From an uncultured Bacteroidales bacterium (lineage in GTDB: Bacteria > Bacteroidota > Bacteroidia > Bacteroidales > FEN-979), in NCBI GenBank assembly GCA_903959905.1, contig CAJBYO010000092.1, positions 1 to 40,713 on the forward strand: 40,713 nucleotides of DNA, written 5' to 3'. The notes below the pieces were generated by a model. The model did not search any database, was not told the origin of the DNA, and saw only the letters and a list, made by a program, of their open reading frames with translations. The translations under genes were made by a program, and so were the position numbers. Shown here piece by piece: positions 8,281 to 15,618 of this stretch. How positions within the stretch are numbered: the first letter of the stretch is position 1; each line of letters begins with the position of its first letter.

Positions 8281-9411
8281 TTGCAATTTGACATTTCACA
8301 TCGTGATGCTGCTACATCAGCGCGTGCCGGGTTACTGACCACAGAGCACGGAACCATCACCTCCCCTTTCTTCATGCCTGTTGGCACTGCCGGCACGGTT
8401 AAAGCACTACATATCAAGGACCTCAGGGATGTAGTCAAAGCGCAGATCATGCTTTCAAACACCTATCACCTTTATCTGCGGCCCGGCGTTGACATAGTAT
8501 CAGGTGCGGGCGGTCTTCACAAATTCAACGGCTGGGACCGGCCCATCCTTACCGACAGTGGCGGATACCAGATATATTCGCTGGGCGACATCCGTAAATT
8601 CACCGATGACGGTGTGATCTTTCAGTCACATATTGACGGGTCAAAGCACATCTTCACCCCTGAAAAGGCCGTAGATGTTCAGCGTCACCTGGGAGCCGAT
8701 ATCATGATGGCTTTCGACGAATGCACGCCATATCCCTGTGATGAGGCCTATGCCAAAAAGTCATTGCACCGGACCCATTACTGGCTCACCCGCTGCCTGG
8801 CACATTTCGCACAAACAGAGTGCCCGCACGGATACAGCCAGGCTCTTTTCCCCATTGTTCAGGGCAGCGTTTTCCCGGCCCTGCGTGCAGAGTCGGCAAA
8901 GTTTATCGCCGACAAGGGTGCGCCGGGAAATGCGATCGGCGGACTTTCGGTAGGCGAGCCGGCAAACATGATGTACGACATGACCGGACTGGTTTGCAGC
9001 ATACTACCCGATGATAAACCACGTTATCTGATGGGCGTCGGCACGCCGGCCAACATCCTTGAGAGCATTGCCCTCGGGGTTGACATGTTTGACTGCGTCA
9101 TTCCTACCCGTAACGGCCGCAACGGGATGCTTTTTACCCGGAACGGGATCATCAACATAAAAAATGAGAAATGGAAAGATGACTATTCTCCCCTTGAAGT
9201 TGAAGGTGAAGTCTACTCCGACCTTCAATACAGCAAAGCATTTCTGCGTCACCTTTTTATTTCCAAAGAGATCCTCAGTTCAATGATTGCCACGATGCAC
9301 AACCTGGGTTTTTATATGTGGCTTGTAAAAGAAGCAAGGGAACAGATCATCAAGGGTACTTTTGGGGCATGGAAAGAGGTGATGGTGAAAAAACTGATGC
9401 AGCGGTTATGA
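8281..9411 (+). CDS. tgt: Queuine/preQ1 tRNA-ribosyltransferase
   Basis: Exchanges guanine 34 of GUN anticodons for preQ1 (bacterial queuosine pathway). There is no ATG near the N-terminus. TTG 8281 gives LQFDISHRDAATSARAG and 376 residues, the family's usual length, and lies downstream of the TACCTTTG promoter element; TTG 8251 would be upstream of the transcript start. Visible motifs are SNTYHLYLRPG, LTDSGGYQIYSL (general acid Asp), GLSVGEP, and GVDMFDCVIPTRNGRNG, which carries the nucleophile aspartate region. The C-terminal CxCxxC zinc ligands of the E. coli enzyme are absent: the matching stretch reads VYSDLQYSKAFLRHL. From memory this is normal in Bacteroidota Tgt. It is followed by an LPS-export permease, a common pairing in this phylum. 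Confidence 0.93.
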   Translation: MQFDISHRDAATSARAGLLTTEHGTITSPFFMPVGTAGTVKALHIKDLRDVVKAQIMLSNTYHLYLRPGVDIVSGAGGLHKFNGWDRPILTDSGGYQIYSLGDIRKFTDDGVIFQSHIDGSKHIFTPEKAVDVQRHLGADIMMAFDECTPYPCDEAYAKKSLHRTHYWLTRCLAHFAQTECPHGYSQALFPIVQGSVFPALRAESAKFIADKGAPGNAIGGLSVGEPANMMYDMTGLVCSILPDDKPRYLMGVGTPANILESIALGVDMFDCVIPTRNGRNGMLFTRNGIINIKNEKWKDDYSPLEVEGEVYSDLQYSKAFLRHLFISKEILSSMIATMHNLGFYMWLVKEAREQIIKGTFGAWKEVMVKKLMQRL

Positions 9412-9450
9412 GCGGGAAAAACACAAATGGCAAAGTGCAAAGTGCACCCC

Positions 9451-9514
9451 AGTCCACCAGTCCACCTGTCCGCCTGTCCGCTTGTCCGCCTGTCCGCCTG
9501 TCCGCCTGTCCGCT
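9451..9514. repeat. Octamer tandem array (TGTCCGCC) x 8
   Basis: Eight adjacent 8-bp units: two AGTCCACC, then six TGTCCGCY. It sits between tgt and the permease gene, after a short stretch of TGCAAAG-type words (9428-9447). The reverse complement of the unit, GCGGACAR, is the same word found in the array at 14658-14689. Translations across it give spurious PVRLSAC-type peptides. Confidence 0.85.
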
Positions 9515-9557
9515 TTTCCTCCCTCTAAAACCCTAAACAACAACCACTTACCTTCCA

Positions 9558-10634
9558 ATGCGAACGATCGACAAATATATCATCAAGAAATTCCTGGGAA
9601 CATTCTTTTTCACCCTGGTGTTGCTGATTTTCATCGTTATTGTATTTGACATTTCAGAAAAAATTGACGATTTCCTGCGCCATGATGCCCCGCTGAATGA
9701 GATTATCTTCAACTACTATCTGAACTTTGTACCCTATTTCATCAACCTGTTCAGTTACCTGCTCACTTTTATTGCGGTCATCTTTTTCACCTCACGAATG
9801 GCGTCTGATTCTGAGATCGTTGCGATTCTCAGCAGCGGCATCAGTTTCAAAAGGATGTTATTCCCCTACTTTATTTCGGCCTTTGTACTTGGGTTGCTTT
9901 CTTTCCTGCTGGCCAATTTCATCATTCCGTATACCAACCGGAGCATGTTCGCCTTTGAAAAGAAATACATCAACGACCCCCGGGAATTCAACGATCAGAA
10001 CGTTCACCGTCAGATCAGCCCCGGAACTTTTATATACCTTGAAAATTACAACATCCACACCCGGTCAGGATGGAAATTCGCCCTGGAGAAATTTGAAAAC
10101 AAGAAACTGGTATACAAACTGAAGGCTGAGCGCATTCAGTGGGACAGTGTCCGCCAGCACTGGGAAATCTTCAATTATTACACGAGGTTGCTTGACGGCA
10201 TGAAAGAGTCAATCAGGAAAGGGGCTAAACTTGACACAGTGCTGTCATTCAGGCCGGCAGATTTCACCGAAGATATTGAGGAAGTAAAAACCATGAACTA
10301 TTTCAAGCTCCAGGAGCATATCAAGCTAAAGGAACTCCGGGGCGATTCTGACCTGATCAAATACAAGGTTAAAAAATACGAACGCATCGCCTTCCCTTTC
10401 GCAACGATTATCCTGACACTGATCGGTGTATCGGTATCCAGCAGAAAGGTGCGCGGGGGCATTGGTTTTCACCTGGGACTTGGCCTGGCGCTTACTTTCA
10501 TGTATATCCTTTTCATGCAGATCTTCACTGTGTTCGCTACTTTTGGCGACTTGCCCCCGTTACTCGCAGTTTGGGTACCGAATATGATTTTCGGGCTCAT
10601 TGCGTTTTTCCTGTACCGGATTGCTCCCAAATAG
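9558..10634 (+). CDS. LptF/LptG family permease (LPS export, YjgP/YjgQ)
   Basis: 358 residues. Likely a membrane subunit of the LptB2FG ABC transporter, which extracts lipopolysaccharide from the inner membrane. The N-terminus has the typical amphipathic start (MRTIDKYIIKKFLGTFFFTL), three membrane helices (about 12-35, 52-78 and 98-122), a periplasmic beta-jellyroll region (about 130-265), and three C-terminal helices (about 275-355, including RIAFPFATIILTLIGVSVSS). The length fits the family. It follows tgt in the same direction with a 146-nt gap filled by an octamer array. LptF versus LptG cannot be decided from sequence alone. Confidence 0.9.
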   Translation: MRTIDKYIIKKFLGTFFFTLVLLIFIVIVFDISEKIDDFLRHDAPLNEIIFNYYLNFVPYFINLFSYLLTFIAVIFFTSRMASDSEIVAILSSGISFKRMLFPYFISAFVLGLLSFLLANFIIPYTNRSMFAFEKKYINDPREFNDQNVHRQISPGTFIYLENYNIHTRSGWKFALEKFENKKLVYKLKAERIQWDSVRQHWEIFNYYTRLLDGMKESIRKGAKLDTVLSFRPADFTEDIEEVKTMNYFKLQEHIKLKELRGDSDLIKYKVKKYERIAFPFATIILTLIGVSVSSRKVRGGIGFHLGLGLALTFMYILFMQIFTVFATFGDLPPLLAVWVPNMIFGLIAFFLYRIAPK

Positions 10635-10659
10635 CCTGTGTTAACTGTTTTTTATTCAT

Positions 10660-10791
10660 CACCATTCACTCTTCACTGTTCACTGAGATCTCTGCGTTAT
10701 TCACTGAACACTAAGCCCATTAACCTCCTCAACGACCTTAACGACCAGTGAACAACGCAGAGAGTTGAGTGAACAGTGAACAGTGAACAGT
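10660..10791. terminator. Imperfect inverted repeat with TTCACTG tandem words
   Basis: Arms at about 10660-10706 and 10746-10791 are imperfect reverse complements. Both contain the word CTCTGCGTT (or its complement) flanked by repeats of TTCACTG / CAGTGAA. The element fills the gap between the permease stop (10634) and the ispE stop (10821), which converge. It is like the other convergent-junction inverted repeats here, but with a built-in 7-8 bp tandem pattern. Confidence 0.6.
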
Positions 10792-10820
10792 ATTGGGGGC
10801 ACACAATCAAGTCAGGACCG

Positions 10821-11630
10821 TCAGAGCCTGGAAAGCCAATGCATGTGGCCGCCCATAGCAGCATTATCCGGAGGCGCCTCAAACAACCCGAAAACCGCCG
10901 AGCCGCTGCCGCTCATGGATGCATACCCGGCACCGGCCTTGTAAAGCAATGACTTGATTTCTCCGATCTGTGGAAATTTAGCAATGACAGGGTTTTCAAA
11001 ATCGTTCACCAGCAAATCTTTCCACGAATCCACAGGCATCCTGACAACCTCCTGCAGTTGGTTGGACGGACTGCATGGCACCACCATTCCGTAAGCCTCC
11101 CGCGTGCTGACATGGATTCCCGGAACTACCACTGCAAGGTACCACCCTGCCAGGTCAACATGCGTATTTTCAAACTGATCGCCGGTTCCAGTTGCATATA
11201 CCGGCTTATTCTCAAGAAAAAAGGCACAATCGCTGCCCAGCATGGAAGCATACTTTTTCAACTTTACCGGGTCCATGCCAAGGGAAAAAAGGTCATTCAG
11301 CATTTTCATGGTAAAGGCAGCATCAGAGGAACCACCTCCCAAACCGCTTCCCATCGGGATGACCTTGTGGAGATGCATCTCAACAGCCGGTAATTTATAC
11401 TCCGACTGCAACAGCCGGTATGCCCTTACACACAGGTTCCCTGCCTCCTCCCCCTCAATCTTCAGACCGGAACTTTGAAAACGGAAAGCCCCTTTTGAAG
11501 CGGGAATGATCTCCAGTGCATCGTGCCAGGGCACCGGGTAAAAAACCGTTTCAAGATCGTGAAAGCCGTCATTGCGCTTTGCCACGATGTTCAATCCAAG
11601 ATTTATTTTGCAATTTGGGAACTGGATCAT
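10821..11630 (-). CDS. ispE: 4-diphosphocytidyl-2-C-methyl-D-erythritol kinase
   Basis: GHMP kinase of the non-mevalonate (MEP) isoprenoid pathway. It phosphorylates CDP-methylerythritol at the 2-hydroxyl using ATP. The start is set at ATG 11630 (MIQFPNCKINLGL), 16 nt after the upstream stop; a longer frame to 11696 would overlap the previous gene by 50 nt. There are 269 residues, slightly short but normal for Bacteroidota. Key features are Lys8 in NCKINLGL, the ATP-binding loop PMGSGLGGGSSDAA (about 92-105), Asp134 in LGSDCAFFL as the likely catalytic base, and the C-terminal GHMP motif MSGSGSAVFGLF. It is the last gene of an ung / cytochrome c peroxidase / ispE run. Confidence 0.94.
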   Translation of the reverse strand: MIQFPNCKINLGLNIVAKRNDGFHDLETVFYPVPWHDALEIIPASKGAFRFQSSGLKIEGEEAGNLCVRAYRLLQSEYKLPAVEMHLHKVIPMGSGLGGGSSDAAFTMKMLNDLFSLGMDPVKLKKYASMLGSDCAFFLENKPVYATGTGDQFENTHVDLAGWYLAVVVPGIHVSTREAYGMVVPCSPSNQLQEVVRMPVDSWKDLLVNDFENPVIAKFPQIGEIKSLLYKAGAGYASMSGSGSAVFGLFEAPPDNAAMGGHMHWLSRL

Positions 11631-11646
11631 GGAATCAAAAGTACCA

Positions 11647-12837
11647 TTAATTTTCGTCAGGGAAAGTAAGCGGTCTTGAAAAGGCAGGATTCGCAACGAA
11701 CGAACTGTCGGTAAGTGTAAGCAGGAATGCCTTCAGATCGGCCAGTTGGGCAGGTGCAAGCCGGATGCCATGTGTGCCGATGTGATGCATCAGCGGACTC
11801 ACAACAGGCGACCACACAAGGCCGGAGTTGTAGAATCCAAGTACTTCATCCAGTGTTTTAAAGCGCCCGTCATGCATATAAGGAGCGGTATAAGCAAGGT
11901 TCCGCAGTGTGGGTGCTTTGTAAGCTCCGGCATCAGCGGCATTGCCTGTAACGGAAAACCGGTCGGCAGGATCACTGAAAACAGAATCTTTGCCATTATT
12001 ATAATACATGCCGGTGGTAAAAAGCGGATTTCCCTCACTTCCGTGGCAGTGAAAACAATCGCCCCCCTGCTCTGTCATGAATAATACATAGCCATTCCTC
12101 TCTGCTCCCGTAAGTTGTGCATCCCCTCGCATGAACCGGTCAAATTTGGAATTGGCAGAGATGAGGGTCCGCACAAATTGGGCAATGGCCCTTCCCATGT
12201 TTTTCACGGTAACATGATCGGATCCAAAGGCATTTTTAAATAGTTCAGGGTAACCGTCAATAGATTGAAAAAGTGCGGCCACCCTTGCGGTGTCACCGTT
12301 TATTTCATGCGGTGCAACAATGGCCATCCAGGTAACATCCTCCAGGTTCCTTTTTAAAGGTGAAGGATTTTCAGCAGACACCGATCCATTCCATAAAAAA
12401 CCGTAACTCGTCCAGGCCAGGTTGATCATCGGGAGCATTGAGTGGGGTGTGAGCACGCAGGTGAGGCCAAAAGGATGCCCGCCAATGAATTTCGGGTGGT
12501 TGATGCCACATTCAAATGAATGGGCCTGCAGGTGGCAGGTGGAGCAACTCATCAGGGAATCGGGGGCAGTACGCCCCGATAGCCTCCCGTCATAAAACAG
12601 ATATCTTCCAAGTTCAACCCCCTGAACGGTCATGGGGTTATCGGCAGGGATGTTCAGGGCCGTAGGAAAATTCCTCGGGATGACAATGCTGTAAGGGGTT
12701 GGAGAAGGAATGGGGGTGTAGGAAGGGTTTTTGGAACAGGAACTGATTGCAAAGAAAAAAGTAATGTAAAGTGCAGCGTGCAAAATGCAAAGTGCAAAGC
12801 AGGGGAAGGGGCAATTGCCGGATATTAAACTTTTCAT
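11647..12837 (-). CDS. Di-haem cytochrome c peroxidase family lipoprotein
   Basis: 396 residues with two c-type haem motifs, CSTCH (98-102) and CFHCH (261-265), and the MauG/CcpA di-haem peroxidase pattern (GRYLFYDGRLSG, APTLRNLAYTAPYMHDGRF). It would reduce peroxides, or oxidise a partner, in the periplasm. Lipobox ISSC (Cys34) suggests membrane anchoring. The ATG overlaps the ung stop by 4 nt (ATGA), fixing the start and implying translational coupling. Oddly, the signal-peptide region is written in the same TGCAAAG-type repeat found between genes elsewhere in the window, giving an unusual C-rich leader (NCPFPCFALCILHAAL). Exact substrate unknown. Confidence 0.9.
   Translation of the reverse strand: MKSLISGNCPFPCFALCILHAALYITFFFAISSCSKNPSYTPIPSPTPYSIVIPRNFPTALNIPADNPMTVQGVELGRYLFYDGRLSGRTAPDSLMSCSTCHLQAHSFECGINHPKFIGGHPFGLTCVLTPHSMLPMINLAWTSYGFLWNGSVSAENPSPLKRNLEDVTWMAIVAPHEINGDTARVAALFQSIDGYPELFKNAFGSDHVTVKNMGRAIAQFVRTLISANSKFDRFMRGDAQLTGAERNGYVLFMTEQGGDCFHCHGSEGNPLFTTGMYYNNGKDSVFSDPADRFSVTGNAADAGAYKAPTLRNLAYTAPYMHDGRFKTLDEVLGFYNSGLVWSPVVSPLMHHIGTHGIRLAPAQLADLKAFLLTLTDSSFVANPAFSRPLTFPDEN
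12762..12799. repeat. TGCAAAG-type repeat inside a signal-peptide coding region
   Basis: Degenerate 7-10 bp units built on TGCAAAG / GTGCAAA / GTAAAGTGCA, like the intergenic words at 9428-9447. Here the repeat lies inside the first 30 codons of the cytochrome c peroxidase gene and remains in frame. Confidence 0.6.
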
Positions 12838-13514
12838 GGCAGTTTCCAGTCTATTTCAGCGGCACCCTGGTTAAGCAAAAGACTGTTGACCTGTGAAAAA
12901 TGCCGGCAACCGAAAAACCCCCGATGGGCCGACAAAGGAGAAGGATGAACCGATGTCAGAATGTGATGGCGCGATGTGTCTATCAGTGACTTTTTAGCCA
13001 TCGCGTAATTCCCCCAAAGTATAAAGATCAATCCGTTACGATGTGCCGAAAGATGCATGATAGCGGCATCGGTAAAGTTCTCCCACCCATGATTCTGATG
13101 CGACCCGGCCTGGCCTTCCCTTACGGTGAGGGTGGCGTTGAGCAGCAGAATACCCTGGTCGGCCCACCTGGTAAGATCACCGTTCACAGGCGCTGCAACA
13201 CCCAGGTCCGATTTGAGTTCTTTAAAGATGTTAACCAGCGACGGGGGGGGTGGAACACCGTCGGGAACCGAGAAACAGAGTCCGTGTGCTTGCCCGTAAC
13301 CATGGTAAGGGTCCTGACCTAACAGCACGACTTTAACCCTGTCAAACGGGGTATGGTTAAACGCATTGAATATCAGCGGTCCTTTGGGGAAAACACGGTA
13401 TTTCCGCTTTTCTTCAATCAAAAACGATTTCAGCCCAATAAAGTAATCTTTTTTAAATTCCGCTTGCAGCGCTGCTTTCCAGCTTGTTTCAATCACCGGG
13501 TCAACCTGTTCCAT
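12834..13514 (-). CDS. ung: Uracil-DNA glycosylase, family 1
   Basis: Removes uracil from DNA in base-excision repair. There are 226 residues from ATG 13514; a GTG one codon earlier is the alternative. The family-1 water-activating motif GQDPYHG is at 66-72 (Asp68), the minor-groove loop is HPSPLSAHRGFFGC with catalytic His190, and the uracil-binding region includes LLLNATLTVREG and FILWGNYA. It is the first gene of a compact operon; its TGA overlaps the ATG of the cytochrome c peroxidase gene. Length and all motifs are normal. Confidence 0.96.
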   Translation of the reverse strand: MEQVDPVIETSWKAALQAEFKKDYFIGLKSFLIEEKRKYRVFPKGPLIFNAFNHTPFDRVKVVLLGQDPYHGYGQAHGLCFSVPDGVPPPPSLVNIFKELKSDLGVAAPVNGDLTRWADQGILLLNATLTVREGQAGSHQNHGWENFTDAAIMHLSAHRNGLIFILWGNYAMAKKSLIDTSRHHILTSVHPSPLSAHRGFFGCRHFSQVNSLLLNQGAAEIDWKLP

Positions 13515-13568
13515 CACGTTATAAACTATCTGTCGTTAATAACTTTACGCAATAAATGTTAAAAATAG

Positions 13569-13598
13569 TTGTTCATTACCTTATATCACGTACCTTTG
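13569..13598 (+). promoter_or_regulatory. Bacteroidota promoter (TTG-N19-TACCTTTG)
   Basis: A -33-like TTG (13569-13571), 19-nt spacer and a perfect -7 TACCTTTG (13591-13598) sit upstream of the 40-residue lipoprotein. Transcription would start near 13604, so a longer in-frame start at 13556 is not usable. Confidence 0.7.
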
Positions 13599-13633
13599 CA
13601 CATCTAATCAAACGAAAATCAGGGGTGAACAAC

Positions 13634-13756
13634 ATGAAAAAGATCCTTTTATTAATATTGGCAACAGTTCTTTTAGGTATCGTCTCTTCCTGCATGTCAA
13701 ATCAGCGTTGTGCTGCTTACGGAGAAAAGCAAAGATACCAAATGGAACGTCGCTGA
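13634..13756 (+). CDS. Small lipoprotein (40 residues)
   Basis: MKK start, hydrophobic stretch and lipobox VSSC (Cys20), followed by a mature peptide of only 21 residues: a second cysteine at position 26 within RCAAYGEKQRYQ, then a basic end (ERR). It would be lipidated and held in an envelope membrane. It is flanked by a well-formed promoter (13569-13598) and a hairpin terminator (13786-13815), so it is probably an independent short transcript. I recall similar tiny lipoproteins with a C(A/P)AYG core in Bacteroidota, but their function is unknown. Confidence 0.7.
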   Translation: MKKILLLILATVLLGIVSSCMSNQRCAAYGEKQRYQMERR

Positions 13757-13785
13757 AGAACTTTTCCATTTTATTTTTTGAGACA

Positions 13786-13815
13786 ATGGGAGGCCTGTGC
13801 TTCCCATTTCTTTTG
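13786..13815 (+). terminator. Intrinsic terminator after the small lipoprotein
   Basis: Stem ATGGGAGG / CTTCCCAT (8 bp with one mismatch) with loop CCTGTG, followed by TTCTTTT. It lies 30 nt after the lipoprotein stop and just before the -7 element of the next gene. Confidence 0.65.
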
Positions 13816-13823
13816 TACCTTTG
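13816..13823 (+). promoter_or_regulatory. Bacteroidota -7 element for the beta-barrel gene
   Basis: TACCTTTG, a perfect TAnnTTTG match, 24 nt upstream of ATG 13848. The terminator ahead of it supports a separate transcript. A clear -33 TTG at the right distance is not seen. Confidence 0.5.
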
Positions 13824-13847
13824 TTACATGCCCGTTTTCAATCACCC

Positions 13848-14612
13848 ATGAAACGAATCGCCTTCACGCTTTTTCTGTTTTTGTGCACAGCAGGCGGATA
13901 CCTTGCCTTCGGGCAGTTTGAGGCAAAACAGGATACCATCCCCGAAAACGTTTTGCTTGAAAAGCAGTGGAGCCTCGGGGCCATGCTGCATACCAACGGC
14001 TGGGGGCTCAAATTCAGAAAAGGCCATAACGTTACTGCCCTCCGCCAATTCACGTGGGAAATTGAATTTTCCACCTACAAAGGGTCGAAAGAAGTGCGCA
14101 GCATCAACCCCTACTTTTCCGATTCCCGTTCCTATTTTTACGGCAAACTGAATTACCTCTGGTTTCTCCGCGGTGGGGTTGGCTATCAGCAGATCCTCAA
14201 CAGGAAACCATACTGGGGCGGAGTTCAGCTCAGCTGGGTCTATTACGGAGGTTTTTCCCTCGGGATTACTAAACCGGTATATTTATATATCATCCATTTT
14301 AAAAACGGGTTTACCGATTACGAAGTCAAAGAAGAAAAATACAACCCGCAGATCCATTTTGTTGACAACATTTACGGCCGCGGATCATTCCTTGCAGGCT
14401 TCTCAAAACTGGGGCTCCACCCCGGTGCCTACCTTAAAACAGGTCTCGATTTTGAGTTCGGCACGAGAAACAGCCAGATCAACGCACTTGAAGTTGGCGG
14501 AATCCTCGACTACTCCCCTATCCCGGTGGCCATCATGGCGAATAATCCGAAGCAGCGTTTTTTCCTGACGTTGTACCTGAGTGTGATGTTTGGGAAGAGG
14601 TATAATAAGTGA
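13848..14612 (+). CDS. Probable outer-membrane beta-barrel protein
   Basis: 254 residues from ATG 13848; a GTG-initiated extension to 13797 overlaps the promoter element and is rejected. A signal peptide (MKRIAFTLFLFLCTAGGYLAFGQ) is followed by alternating hydrophobic/polar strands rich in Y, W, G and F (SLGAMLHTNGWGLKFRKG, YFYGKLNYLWFLRGGVGYQ, VQLSWVYYGGFSLGI). The C-terminus ends in strand-like FFLTLYLSVMFGKRYNK. This is the pattern of a small outer-membrane barrel. No named family was recognised. It converges on birA across repeat arrays; its TGA falls in the first unit of an octamer array. Confidence 0.75.
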   Translation: MKRIAFTLFLFLCTAGGYLAFGQFEAKQDTIPENVLLEKQWSLGAMLHTNGWGLKFRKGHNVTALRQFTWEIEFSTYKGSKEVRSINPYFSDSRSYFYGKLNYLWFLRGGVGYQQILNRKPYWGGVQLSWVYYGGFSLGITKPVYLYIIHFKNGFTDYEVKEEKYNPQIHFVDNIYGRGSFLAGFSKLGLHPGAYLKTGLDFEFGTRNSQINALEVGGILDYSPIPVAIMANNPKQRFFLTLYLSVMFGKRYNK

Positions 14613-14689
14613 GCAGGGTGAGCAGGTGAGCGGGTGAGCGGGTGAGCGGGTGAGCAGGCGGACAAGCGGACAAGCGGACAAGCGGACAA
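14609..14689. repeat. Composite octamer array: GTGAGCRG x 6 then GCGGACAA x 4
   Basis: Six 8-bp GTGAGCRG units (one with an extra G) begin at the stop codon of the preceding gene (TGA 14610-14612 lies in unit 1). They are followed without a gap by four exact GCGGACAA units. The second word is the reverse complement of the octamer in the 9451-9514 array. Confidence 0.85.
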
Positions 14690-14720
14690 GTTTACTACCC
14701 ACGCATAGTTGGAACCATTT

Positions 14721-14773
14721 GAGATTTGAGATTTGACATTTGACATTTGACACTTGTCAGTTTACATTTTACG
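14721..14773. repeat. Short degenerate tandem array (GACATTTGA type)
   Basis: Units of 8-10 bp built on GAGATTTGA / GACATTTGA / CAGTTTACATTT run up to the birA stop codon (14775). With the octamer array before it, this fills the whole 162-nt gap between two convergent genes. No RNA or ORF is assigned. Confidence 0.6.
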
Positions 14774-14774
14774 T

Positions 14775-15539
14775 TCATTTCACCAAACTCACCTCTCCAT
14801 GGTTACCAAGTATCCTTTCCCCGCTCTGCAGCAACAGCATCAACCGTCCTGATTGGTCAACTCCCTCTGTTTTTCCTTCGGTGCTTATATCCTGCATTAA
14901 AAAAGTTCTCCACTGGCCGTACCCCAGGAGATTCTGATCATACTCATCATCCAGCTTTTCAGAATCAGAATCTCTGAGTTCCTGGTAGCGCCCTTCAAGA
15001 CATGCACACAACGACATCAGGGCCACTTTGATGACTGTTTCCTTTTGGATGATCTGAACCAATGAAACCGGGTTGGGAATATCAGGGGCGAAAGTGGTTT
15101 GATTGATATTCAAACCGATCCCCACGAATGATGCATCCAGCAACGGGCCCATAATCCGGTGCTCTATGAGTATCCCGCCTGTTTTCTTTTCGCCGTAATA
15201 GATATCATTCGGCCATTTAATGCTGAAGGACTGAGGCATGCCACCTGATACATGAACCGGGAAAGAGCGCATAAAGTCAAGCACCCCAAGCGAAATTGCC
15301 TTATTTAACCGAAACTGCCTGTCGGGTGGCAGGAAATGTGGCTGCAGGCAAACTGTTATGGTAAGGTTCATCCCTGCCTCACTGCTCCAGGCATGATCGC
15401 CCTGGCCACGGCCGGCAAACTGCTCATGCGCCCATATCACCATACCGTCTGAAGCGACATTGTCAGCATATAACTGGCCGGCGTAAGAATTGGTTGAGTT
15501 AACGCGGATTAGTTCTACAAGGGGATTACCTATCGTCAT
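14775..15539 (-). CDS. birA: Biotin--[acetyl-CoA-carboxylase] ligase (monofunctional)
   Basis: 254 residues. It activates biotin with ATP to biotinyl-AMP and transfers it to carrier-protein lysines. The biotin/AMP-binding loop GRGQGDHAWSS is at about 43-53, KWPNDIYYGEKKTGGIL at about 108-124, and VGIGLNIN at about 138-145. A short C-terminal domain (GRLMLLLQSGERILGNHGEVSLV) is present. The N-terminal DNA-binding winged helix of E. coli BirA is absent, so it is an enzyme only and not a repressor. It is the last of four genes in the same direction. Confidence 0.93.
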   Translation of the reverse strand: MTIGNPLVELIRVNSTNSYAGQLYADNVASDGMVIWAHEQFAGRGQGDHAWSSEAGMNLTITVCLQPHFLPPDRQFRLNKAISLGVLDFMRSFPVHVSGGMPQSFSIKWPNDIYYGEKKTGGILIEHRIMGPLLDASFVGIGLNINQTTFAPDIPNPVSLVQIIQKETVIKVALMSLCACLEGRYQELRDSDSEKLDDEYDQNLLGYGQWRTFLMQDISTEGKTEGVDQSGRLMLLLQSGERILGNHGEVSLVK

Positions 15540-15618
15540 TTGCTGCTATCGTTGTGAAGGAGGTTTTACTGTCAGTGGAGAGGGTGGTGATCCCTGGCTG
15601 TGTCTTTAATCCTCGCTG

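Noticed and set aside
9318..9536. ORF encoding PPVRLSAC-type repeats (and a similar one at 14403-14753, minus strand)
   Set aside because: Produced by reading through octamer arrays; it overlaps the end of tgt (or the beta-barrel gene) and has no protein-like composition outside the repeat.
11631..11696. N-terminal extension of ispE
   Set aside because: It would overlap the cytochrome c peroxidase gene by 50 nt and precede the conserved NCKINLGL start region.
13556..13633. Longer start for the 40-residue lipoprotein
   Set aside because: The promoter element lies inside this extension, and the extra residues would precede a complete signal peptide.
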